Part shown: positions 1 to 5,511 of the stretch, one piece after another | Numbering within the stretch: position 1 is the stretch's first letter | Layout of the letters: the number at the start of each line of letters is the position of its first letter | Assembly: GCA_030670015.1 (NCBI GenBank) | Contig: DAOVCM010000019.1 | Coordinates: 1 to 9,966 of the forward strand | Direction of reading: 5' to 3' | Length of the DNA: 9,966 nt | From: Candidatus Bathyarchaeota archaeon | Lineage (GTDB): Archaea > Thermoproteota > Bathyarchaeia > TCS64 | Notes under the pieces: generated by a model | What the model was told of the DNA's origin: nothing | Databases searched by the model: none | The model's input: only the letters and a program-made list of their open reading frames with translations | Made by a program: the position numbers and the translations under genes

Positions 1-1
1 G

Positions 2-298
2 GGCGCTTTCGAAGATCTTAATCTTGGACCAAGAGTCTTCGTGGCCTGGACCTCCGAGAAGGTTAGGTCCAAGGCGGTTGAGGTTGCTCAGATGCTTCGG
101 CGCGCTAGCATCTCAACAGAGTTGGACTTATTAAGTAGGAGCTTGAGGAAGCAGCTCGACATCGCGAACAGAAAGAATGTTAAGAGCGTGGTTATCGTCG
201 GTGAACGTGAACTTAAAGAGGGCTGCGTTACTGTTCGAGATATGGCTACAGCGGAGCAGGTCTTGGTGAAGCTGGATAAACTCATAAGCAAGGTTTAG
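2..298 (+). CDS. hisS: Histidyl-tRNA synthetase, C-terminal fragment (cut by window edge)
   Basis: This is the 3' end of a histidyl-tRNA synthetase, the class II enzyme that charges tRNA-His in the cytoplasm. The frame is open from base 2, so the gene starts outside the window; the GTG at 41 is internal, not a start. The visible 98 residues match the C-terminal anticodon-binding (HGTP_anticodon) domain: a β-strand (PRVFVAW), a helix ending in LRRASIS, the family-typical segment with RSLRKQLDIAN, then VVIVGERELKEGCVTVRDM. Catalytic motifs 1-3 are not in the window. The last 17 bp overlap the 3' end of the convergent endA-like gene, so the two mRNAs share complementary ends. The family call is confident from this domain; a HisZ-type paralogue is less likely because the full anticodon-binding consensus is present. 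Confidence 0.87.
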   Translation, partial: GAFEDLNLGPRVFVAWTSEKVRSKAVEVAQMLRRASISTELDLLSRSLRKQLDIANRKNVKSVVIVGERELKEGCVTVRDMATAEQVLVKLDKLISKV

Positions 299-845
299 GT
301 GTATCACCATCTTTTTCGTTGAACTTTATCTCAGATAGGGTGTAGTAGACTATCTCGCCCCTTCTATCCATAACGGCGAGCCTCAGGATCCTTTGTTCCT
401 CTTCCGCCACGGTTAGGATCTCACTGAGGTTATTGATTGAGTCTTGGATTCCTTCCCAGATGGTGTAGACTTGGTATTTGGGCATCCTCTTTCCATATGC
501 ACCACGCTCGTAGACAAGGAAGTCGATCCCTAGCCCTGGTCCGTCCTTTGCTACGAAACCTCTCTCCCTTAGATCTCTGTATACTATGTAGCGGGTCCAG
601 AAGTTGGGATCTTCAGCGGAGAACTTCCATAGGAGTTCTTGGAACACTAACTTCTTGTGATTTTCCTCGTCTATGACCGCGATTTTCCTCCGTTCTACAA
701 GGTATAGAACCTCAAAGGGTTTCAGAGTGAGCAGGTAGCTATCTGTAAGCAGGGAACCATAGCCGTCTTGGTAGAGGCTGTTTGCCTCATTCTGTGCAGG
801 GATTACGATCCCTCTCTCCGTGAATACGGCGCTTATTATCTCCAT
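282..845 (-). CDS. endA: tRNA-splicing endonuclease subunit, probably the structural (non-catalytic) β subunit
   Basis: EndA-type proteins cleave bulge-helix-bulge introns from archaeal pre-tRNAs. This one is 187 aa, near normal subunit length: an N-terminal domain (about 1-80), then the nuclease-fold domain with YRDLRERGFVAK (89-100), GIDFLVYERG (106-115) and LAVMDRRGEIVYY (156-168). Aligned from memory to Methanocaldococcus EndA (catalytic Y115, H125, K156), Tyr is kept (Y112), His is replaced by Met (M121, with a one-residue gap nearby) and Lys by Arg (R152). This pattern fits the structural subunit of α2β2 endonucleases, so a catalytic α subunit should be encoded elsewhere. The ATG at 845 is preceded by an AAGGT element about 5 nt upstream and an AT-rich stretch (885-895) that could be its TATA box. 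Family is confident; the non-catalytic role is inferred. Confidence 0.85.
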   Translation of the reverse strand: MEIISAVFTERGIVIPAQNEANSLYQDGYGSLLTDSYLLTLKPFEVLYLVERRKIAVIDEENHKKLVFQELLWKFSAEDPNFWTRYIVYRDLRERGFVAKDGPGLGIDFLVYERGAYGKRMPKYQVYTIWEGIQDSINNLSEILTVAEEEQRILRLAVMDRRGEIVYYTLSEIKFNEKDGDTPKPCL

Positions 846-1190
846 TCTTACCTTCTATAGTTTACTTTCATCTGGATAAGCTTAGTTATTAAATTCAGGC
901 TATAGCGTGAGGCTGTCTGACAACTTGACCCATTTTCTACACAGGTAATAGAAATTCGTACTTGATTGTCATCATAATCCAGTCGGGTTCTTGATATCTT
1001 ATTGTACTCTTTTTTGGAACCCCTCTCGGTCATAGTACGTCCTTTCTAGCCTCCATTTTTTACTACTGAATGTTTACACAGTTTAGAGAAAGATGATCTA
1101 TCTAGATATTCAGCTCTATCGCTCAATTATTGTATTAGACTCTGATGGTCATCCACAAGATTTTTGTTCGCTTATTCTCTTAGGTTATTC
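846..1190. other. Intergenic stretch without a supported gene
   Basis: This 345-bp stretch lies between the endA start and the candidate sRNA. A 61-codon minus-strand frame (848-1033) ends just before the endA ATG, but it has no recognisable family features and covers the likely endA promoter. One minus-strand ATGATGA (box C-like, about 969-975) has no CTGA at guide distance. I see no tRNA, repeat or convincing promoter beyond the AT-rich 885-895 segment assigned to endA. Confidence 0.5.
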
Positions 1191-1252
1191 GGCGGGCGAT
1201 GATGACATTGCCCCTCTGAATAATGATGAGGATCTTGAGTGTAGAGCCCGCC
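1191..1252 (+). ncRNA. Candidate box C/D guide sRNA (2'-O-methylation guide)
   Basis: This 62-nt element has the layout of an archaeal C/D sRNA. In order: terminal stem strand GGCGGGC (1191-1197), one nt, box C AUGAUGA (1199-1205), a 10-nt guide (1206-1215), box D' CUGA (1216-1219), a 3-nt spacer, box C' AUGAUGA (1223-1229), a 12-nt guide (1230-1241), a degenerate box D UAGA (1242-1245), and the perfectly complementary stem strand GCCCGCC (1246-1252). Both C boxes match RUGAUGA. The D box differs from CUGA at two bases but keeps the G-A that forms sheared pairs in the kink-turn, and it sits exactly where guide length and stem require. The 12-nt guide is complementary to a tRNA anticodon loop with CAA anticodon. 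Such RNAs act with L7Ae, Nop5 and fibrillarin. No clear promoter was seen. Confidence 0.72.
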
Positions 1253-1338
1253 TCATTATTCGATTCTATTTACCATCATATTGACGCTGGAGACTGGGCT
1301 ACTCCTTTCATGGATGTATAGTCTTCGGAAAACCTCTT

Positions 1339-1351
1339 ATTTATTGCAGGA
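1339..1351 (+). promoter_or_regulatory. TATA-type promoter of the tautomerase gene
   Basis: The AT-rich box ATTTATTGCAGGA begins 33 nt before the ATG at 1372, so transcription should start within a few nucleotides of the start codon. No Shine-Dalgarno sequence is visible between box and ATG, which suggests a leaderless or very short-leader mRNA. The same 13 bp occur in the trmI promoter at nearly the same distance from the start codon. Confidence 0.55.
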
Positions 1352-1371
1352 ATATACTCCCCGGTGTCTAT

Positions 1372-1551
1372 ATGCCTCTCGTTGAGATTAGGTGGTTCAA
1401 GGGCAGAGATGATGCTGTAAAGGCGAAGACCATTGAACTTGTGACGAAAGCTGTATGCGAAAGCTGTGGATGCAAGCCTGAAGCAGTGACTGTGATCATC
1501 CAGGATGTTGACAGGACCTCATGGGGAAGAGGCGGTAAACCCTACGCCTGA
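1372..1551 (+). CDS. 4-oxalocrotonate tautomerase family protein (59 aa)
   Basis: This small tautomerase-superfamily enzyme should catalyse keto-enol proton transfer with an N-terminal proline exposed by methionine removal. The reading frame starts MPLVEIRWFKGRDD and ends TSWGRGGKPYA, 59 residues against 62 or so for classic 4-OT. Catalytic Pro is present (residue 2; Pro1 after processing), as is the family Arg11 (R12 here, in KGR). The Arg39 position of Pseudomonas 4-OT reads Thr in AVTVII, and the Phe50 position reads Trp, so the substrate is probably not 4-oxalocrotonate itself. Members of this family often have unknown substrates. The gene is alone on its strand, has its own TATA box, and ends 14 bp before the convergent lysS stop. 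The family is clear; the reaction is not known. Confidence 0.87.
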   Translation: MPLVEIRWFKGRDDAVKAKTIELVTKAVCESCGCKPEAVTVIIQDVDRTSWGRGGKPYA

Positions 1552-1558
1552 ACCCCTC

Positions 1559-1572
1559 CATTTTTCTATTTT
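1559..1572 (+). terminator. T-rich terminator of the tautomerase transcript
   Basis: Two T-runs (1561-1565 and 1569-1572) follow the tautomerase stop at 1549-1551, consistent with archaeal termination on U-tracts without a required hairpin. The element overlaps the last codons of the convergent lysS gene. Confidence 0.4.
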
Positions 1573-3218
1573 AACTTCGACGTTTCTAAAGTTTTTTCAA
1601 GTTCCTTTATTACATTATTCTTTCCTATTGCAGCGACATAGGGTCCAAACCGTGGACCCTGCTTCTGACCAATGAGTATCTGGTAAACTATGTGGAAGAG
1701 TGCTCTTGGGCTCAACCCTTCAGCCCGCGCAGCTTCAAAGACCGATCCTTGGTAATCGTCCTCATCATCAGCCTCCTTCAGGAGTTTAATCAGCCTGTTC
1801 ACTGCCTTCGCCATGTCCTGTGTTAATTCGACCTTCCTCTTCTCAACCTCTCCATAGTCTTCAACCCAGTTCAATGCCAGGGTTATCCTCTGCTCTAGAC
1901 CCTGATCTCCATCTCTTAGGATTCCATAGGTCTCTAATTTCTCCCTGATGAAATCAGCCTCAGATCTTTCAGGCGCCACTTTGGCTAGATTTACCATCAG
2001 GTTGTATGGGACGTGGACACTGGAAGTTTCAGGTGGCTTATGCATCCAGCAGTACTCGTAGAGCCCCGTTAGCTTCGCCTGCTCCATCTCATCCGCTACT
2101 TTTCTCTTTCCAAAGAAGATGTCCTCTAGTAAGTCGAGTTCATCCATGTGGGGCGGGATTTCCTCCACTGAACCACTTTTCGTGCCGACGAACCGCTTGA
2201 AGATCAGCAAGTTCAGGGACTGTGGAGAACCGTATCTGTACCAGACTTGTGGCGTGAAAACATTACCAGCGGATTTTGAGATTTTCCTTCCTCCCCTGTC
2301 TAGGAACATCTCGTACTGTACGTGCATGGGAGGTTCAAAGTCTAGTATTTCTCTACATATCCGGTCGTTAACCCTCACAGAGTCAGCGATGTCTTTGCCA
2401 TAGGCCTCGAAACGGATGTCAAGAGCCTTCCACCTCGCGGCGAACTCCACCTTCCAGCTGAGCTTACCCTTGCCTGCGAGAACGTCAACCTCCCCCTTGT
2501 GGCCGCATCCTTTGAGCCATCTACCCTTCACCTCCATTCCTTCACATTTGTATAGGACCCTGTGCTCGTCAGGGATGTATCTGTACGTGTTAGTGGTGTA
2601 TATGCGGTCACAGTTCTCGCAAACAGCAAAGTATGGCAAGGTCTCAGTGTACTTTTCCTGGCCAATCTCTTCCTTGATGATCTCTCCGATCTTGTCCGTG
2701 TTCTCCATCATTGTGACAATTTCATCGTTGAGGATGCCCTCTTTGTAGATTTTGGAGCCTGATTTGAAGTTGTATTCTGCGCCGCTGATGTCCAGGGCTT
2801 CTAGGAGAAGGGATGTCATGTGAGCGCCGAAGCTGTCGTGGCAGTCACCGAAGGGGTCAGGTATTGAGGAGACGGGGTAGCCCAGCCACTTCTCCATCTC
2901 AGGGGGCAGGCCTGCAGGTACTTTTCTTAGACCGTCTTTGTCATCTGAAAAAGCGATGAGCTCTGAGTTGTATCCTTGGACCTTGACTCCCATAGCGACT
3001 GCGTAGTTTCTGAGCGCATCTCCAAGGCTCCCGATGTGAGGGAACCCAGATGCGCCTAGACCGCTCTCTGTCCTGATCAGGTCTAGGCTGCGACCCAGGT
3101 GCCTCTCCCTCTCTATGAGTTCAGCAGCTGCCTTGTCGTACCATGTACCACGTCCAATAATTTTCAGTTTGGAACTTCGCCGGATATTACTCATCTCAGA
3201 TTCCTCGGCTTCACCCAT
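1566..3218 (-). CDS. lysS: Lysyl-tRNA synthetase, class I
   Basis: This enzyme charges tRNA-Lys using a Rossmann-fold class I catalytic domain, the form typical of most archaea and a few bacteria. The protein has about 550 residues. Counting from the ATG at 3218, the HIGH-equivalent is HIGS (61-64, in GFPHIGSLGD), followed by DDKDGLRKVPAGLP, a zinc-type cysteine set (CENC at 200-203, Cys225, Cys238 in KGCGH), and the KMSKS-equivalent KISKS (312-316). The C-terminal helical part binds the anticodon. A TTG two codons upstream (3224) is also possible, as is an ATG eleven codons further in that is preceded by GAGGA. I chose 3218 because ATG is preferred and a weak GGTTTGAT lies just before it. 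The gene has its own promoter region containing a 17-bp dyad. Nothing suggests truncation. Confidence 0.95.
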   Translation of the reverse strand: MGEAEESEMSNIRRSSKLKIIGRGTWYDKAAAELIERERHLGRSLDLIRTESGLGASGFPHIGSLGDALRNYAVAMGVKVQGYNSELIAFSDDKDGLRKVPAGLPPEMEKWLGYPVSSIPDPFGDCHDSFGAHMTSLLLEALDISGAEYNFKSGSKIYKEGILNDEIVTMMENTDKIGEIIKEEIGQEKYTETLPYFAVCENCDRIYTTNTYRYIPDEHRVLYKCEGMEVKGRWLKGCGHKGEVDVLAGKGKLSWKVEFAARWKALDIRFEAYGKDIADSVRVNDRICREILDFEPPMHVQYEMFLDRGGRKISKSAGNVFTPQVWYRYGSPQSLNLLIFKRFVGTKSGSVEEIPPHMDELDLLEDIFFGKRKVADEMEQAKLTGLYEYCWMHKPPETSSVHVPYNLMVNLAKVAPERSEADFIREKLETYGILRDGDQGLEQRITLALNWVEDYGEVEKRKVELTQDMAKAVNRLIKLLKEADDEDDYQGSVFEAARAEGLSPRALFHIVYQILIGQKQGPRFGPYVAAIGKNNVIKELEKTLETSKLK

Positions 3219-3236
3219 TATCAAACCTTGAAATCT

Positions 3237-3253
3237 TAGAAAAGTCTTTTCTA
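3237..3253. promoter_or_regulatory. 17-bp perfect palindrome in the lysS promoter (candidate operator)
   Basis: TAGAAAAGTCTTTTCTA has two 8-bp arms around a central base. It lies 18 bp upstream of the lysS ATG and abuts the likely TATA box on the side facing the transcription start. A bound dimeric repressor here would block polymerase recruitment. The binding protein is unknown. Confidence 0.4.
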
Positions 3254-3257
3254 TACA
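3251..3257 (-). promoter_or_regulatory. Candidate TATA box of lysS
   Basis: Read on the minus strand, TGTATAG begins 39 nt before the lysS ATG. Archaeal spacing would put the transcription start near 3229-3231 and leave a leader of about 12 nt holding a weak GGTTTGAT ribosome-binding element. Confidence 0.4.
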
Positions 3258-3482
3258 GTAGAAGAGACACTGCCTCTTTTTACATCATTTCGGGAAAGGG
3301 CTATGCCACCGCAAGGAACCACGCGGGTGAATTCGATAAATCTAGAGGTGTGTCCTTCCGTTATCATACTTTACTCATCTCATACCTAATACTCTGACTC
3401 TGGTGATCCCCCCCTCCCCCTTTTCAAATGTCTCGGGAGAAGGGTTTTTCAGGTTTGTTTCGTGTTTTGGTCTGTGTTTCTT

Positions 3483-3567
3483 ACGCCTTTTGAGTTTTGT
3501 TGGATACTGTTCCGACCGTGTTCCGCACGGCAACCGTATGAAGTTGTGTTTTCAGTTGAAAAGGCGT
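3483..3567 (+). repeat. Nested inverted repeats inside the T/G-rich intergenic block
   Basis: ACGCCTTTT (3483-3491) is perfectly complementary to AAAAGGCGT (3559-3567). Between them GTTG/CAAC (3499-3502, 3531-3534) and CCGTG/CACGG (3516-3520, 3526-3530) can pair as an inner stem. A separate hairpin, TCAAGT-GGA-ACTTGA, follows at 3575-3589. T-runs come after at 3612-3617 and 3646-3652. The set could fold as one RNA domain; no known family was recognised. Confidence 0.4.
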
Positions 3568-3833
3568 GTGTTTTTCAAGTGGAACTTGATTCGGAGTGGG
3601 ATTTGCCGTCCTTTTTTCATCTCTATTCGAGAGGTTAGAGGAGTGTTTTTTTCAGATTATTTGGGTCATGTGTCTGCTCTGCGGTGATGACGTGTGTGGC
3701 GTATGTGTGAGTTCCCTGTGCGCGCCATTGGATATATGACCTCCTCAAGCCTCTCCATTCCTCCCCAGGAGCGATCACCTTGATATAATCCATCATTCAT
3801 CGTCCTAGAATGATATAATGTAGTCCTCTTAAG

Positions 3834-3872
3834 AAAAAAGTGAATTATTCAGCGCGCATATCGTTGAAAAAA
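3834..3872 (-). terminator. U-tract terminator region of the GNAT gene
   Basis: Downstream of the GNAT stop, the minus strand carries two T6 runs (3867-3872 and 3834-3839). This fits archaeal U-tract termination. No stable hairpin precedes them. Confidence 0.4.
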
Positions 3873-3916
3873 GGGTATTGACTAAGTTTGTTATATAGAA
3901 CCAATGTTGTGAAACG

Positions 3917-4699
3917 TCACTTATCTAGGGCCTGTATTACCTCGTTTCGGAACTTCTCCTTCTCAATCCAGAAGCTCCTTATGACCGTGGCGTTCACGAT
4001 TAACCCTTGGTTCCCCCGTCTGATGGACTCTTCAGGTTGAAGCCATGAGTTGATTAGATCTACGGGGAGGTCTGTATCGATCCCCTGTAGGAACTCCTTG
4101 ACGTGGACGGCGAAAGGATAGCTGAACTCACACGTTGGGTCGTAAAACATTACAGCCCTACCACGGTCCTCAGGTAAAGGTCGGTATTCCCCCATCACTC
4201 TTGGTATGTACTCTGCTGCGATCTCATGGAACATCTCGTGTTGACCTTGCTTGAAGCCGTTTGTTCTGTAGAACTTGTCTAGGGGGATACCCTCGCCGGT
4301 GTTGAAGGGTTTTGCTACGATGAATCGACAGGGTTTTCCTCTTAGGATTGGGAGCTTGTCCCTGCATTCGTGTAATATCTTATTTATTAAAGCGGTCCCG
4401 GCGCCCTTGCCGCGGGCTTGAGGGAAGGGGTTGTAGACGCAGTTGATGAAGACTACATCTTCCCGGGGATTGGTGATGAAGGGGGCTGCTGACTCTGGAT
4501 AGTAGAGGATCTGGGCGACCGGTTTGTCATCATAGTATGCAAGCTTCGTGCAGGGGCCATATTTCCTCAGCATACCTAGGAGCCATTGCCTTTTGAGGGT
4601 GATTCCAGACTGCTGGAGTGGGTCCTCCAGTTTATTATAGGAACAGACTTTGAAGACGTCCTCAACATTGTCTACGTTGATATCCTCCACCCTTATCAT
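3917..4699 (-). CDS. GNAT-family N-acetyltransferase with YoaP-like C-terminal domain
   Basis: This 260-aa cytoplasmic protein should transfer an acyl group from acyl-CoA to an unknown amine. The GNAT fold covers about residues 1-160. Its acetyl-CoA phosphate-binding motif is QARGKG (94-99), following the strand DVVFINCVYN, and the fold closes with DKFYRTNGFK, typical of GNAT motif B. The remaining 100 residues resemble the tail of Bacillus YoaP. They include Cys190 followed by a helix (YPFAVHVKEFLQ), a strand before INSW, and the end segment VNATVIRSFWIEKEKF; this is thioredoxin-like in layout but has a single Cys. The YoaP resemblance is from memory and less certain than the GNAT call. The ATG at 4699 fits the usual GNAT N-terminus (IRVEDINVDNVEDV). 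A TATATA lies only about 10 nt upstream of it; a better-placed AT-rich stretch is farther back. The substrate cannot be told. Confidence 0.8.
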   Translation of the reverse strand: MIRVEDINVDNVEDVFKVCSYNKLEDPLQQSGITLKRQWLLGMLRKYGPCTKLAYYDDKPVAQILYYPESAAPFITNPREDVVFINCVYNPFPQARGKGAGTALINKILHECRDKLPILRGKPCRFIVAKPFNTGEGIPLDKFYRTNGFKQGQHEMFHEIAAEYIPRVMGEYRPLPEDRGRAVMFYDPTCEFSYPFAVHVKEFLQGIDTDLPVDLINSWLQPEESIRRGNQGLIVNATVIRSFWIEKEKFRNEVIQALDK

Positions 4700-4848
4700 G
4701 TCTATATACCTGTCTGTGACTGTGTGGCATGTTTTATTTTGGATTGCCGGTCCAGAGGACTAAAGATGGTGGGCAGATATAGGGATGTTATTATTTGTAT
4801 GTAAACTCCTTTAGTATGAGAAATGGTTAATCCCAGAGGAATCAGGAA

Positions 4849-5457
4849 GTGGCCATGATGGATGTATGGGGTTGGATGGGGGGAATCGTCCAGACCTACG
4901 GTTACGCCGGGGCTTTCCTCATCTCCATCTTCGGTAACTTCACAATATTCTTTCCTGTACCCTTCACCCTAACAATATACGCCTTCGGGGCGACCCTCAA
5001 CCCCATGCTCCTAGGGCTTGCATGCGGGCTTGGCTCAACCATTGGCGAGTTCTCCGCCTATCTTATCGGCATGGGCGGTCGTAAGGTGATCGGGGAGAAA
5101 TATGGAGAGCGGCTTGAGAGTGCTAAGCTCCTCGTGCAGAGATACGGGATGATTGTCATCTTCTTGTTTGCCCTGCTGCCCCTGCCTGACGATCTCATCC
5201 TAATACCCCTTGGAATGCTCAGATACGACTTGAAGAAGGCACTTACAGCGGCATTCCTTGGTAAGACAATCATGTGCGTCATCATCGCTTACGCAGGGCA
5301 ACTGAGCTATGAATTAGTTCGAGATCTTTTTGAATCAGGGGGAGTCTTAGGGGGTTTAGCTTCTGTTATCCTGCTTGTCCTCCTCCTCGTGGCCATGTTC
5401 AAGATCGATTGGACTCGGTTCATAGAACCCTCACCTTCCAAAACCAATGGCTGTTAG
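4849..5457 (+). CDS. VTT/DedA-type (SNARE-associated) integral membrane protein
   Basis: This 202-aa membrane protein has the layout of the VTT (DedA/TMEM41/SNARE-associated) family, whose members are linked to lipid flipping and membrane homeostasis. Hydrophobic stretches lie at about 20-48, 52-75, 100-122, 131-152 and 164-184. The VTT-typical half-loops are visible as GSTIGEFSAYLIGMGGRK (62-79, with Glu67) and FALLPLPDDLILIPLGMLRY (107-126, with the acidic pair D114-D115), followed by FLGK (136-139). It is at the usual length of 190-220 aa. The start is taken as the GTG at 4849, 8 nt after AGAGGA (4835-4840); the ATG at 4855, 7 nt after AGGA (4844-4847), is equally possible. It is divergent from the GNAT gene and convergent with the M42 peptidase gene. 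The transported lipid is unknown. Confidence 0.83.
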   Translation: MAMMDVWGWMGGIVQTYGYAGAFLISIFGNFTIFFPVPFTLTIYAFGATLNPMLLGLACGLGSTIGEFSAYLIGMGGRKVIGEKYGERLESAKLLVQRYGMIVIFLFALLPLPDDLILIPLGMLRYDLKKALTAAFLGKTIMCVIIAYAGQLSYELVRDLFESGGVLGGLASVILLVLLLVAMFKIDWTRFIEPSPSKTNGC

Positions 5458-5484
5458 ACCGTTCCTGTGAATAGCAGGCGCATG

Positions 5485-5509
5485 AAAAAAGTGGTTGGGA
5501 AAGGAAAAA
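5485..5509 (-). terminator. U-tract terminator of the M42 peptidase transcript
   Basis: Immediately after the M42 stop, the minus strand has T5 (5505-5509) and then T6 (5485-5490), consistent with archaeal U-tract termination in this 54-bp convergent gap. Confidence 0.45.
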
Positions 5510-5511
5510 GA

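Larger units (their letters stand above)
3258..3916. other. Long intergenic region, T/G-rich on the plus strand, no convincing gene
   Basis: About 660 bp separate lysS from the upstream GNAT gene. From roughly 3400 to 3720 the plus strand is rich in T and G and poor in A. It contains a 94-codon open frame (3403-3687) whose product (many Phe, Cys, Arg) looks like translated non-coding DNA and has no ribosome-binding site. The block does contain inverted repeats (3483-3567, 3575-3589) and the heptamer TTTTTCA four times (3445, 3571, 3613, 3648), so a structured RNA is possible. Further right, TGATATAAT occurs twice, 30 bp apart (3781, 3811). No tRNA, SRP RNA or RNase P RNA signature was recognised. 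Confidence 0.5.

Noticed and set aside
868..878. TCATCTGGATA shared upstream of endA and of the M42 gene (6603-6613)
   Set aside because: About ten 11-mer pairs are expected by chance in a window of this size, and the distances to the start codons differ.
935..1000. Minus-strand ATGATGA preceded by CTGG as a C'/D' pair of another sRNA
   Set aside because: No box C upstream, no box D downstream at guide distance, and no closing stem.
848..1033. 61-codon open frame on the minus strand just upstream of endA
   Set aside because: No recognisable family, AT-driven composition, no ribosome-binding site, and it overlaps the likely endA promoter.
1093..1284. 63-codon open frame on the plus strand
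   Set aside because: It runs through the C/D sRNA boxes and stem, has no Shine-Dalgarno or TATA box at the right distance, and its product resembles nothing known.
3620..3640. ATTCGAGAGG segment as a tRNA T-arm
   Set aside because: The loop does not fit the TTCRANY pattern and no acceptor, D or anticodon arm can be placed around it.
3403..3687. 94-codon open frame on the plus strand in the T/G-rich block
   Set aside because: Phe/Cys/Arg-rich product typical of translated low-A DNA, no ribosome-binding site, no recognisable domain.
3683..3745. GTGATGA as a second box C/D sRNA
   Set aside because: The box C matches, but no CTGA occurs at guide distance and no terminal stem flanks it.
4586..4804. 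72-codon plus-strand frame across the GNAT start
   Set aside because: Mostly antisense to the GNAT coding region and with no features of its own.
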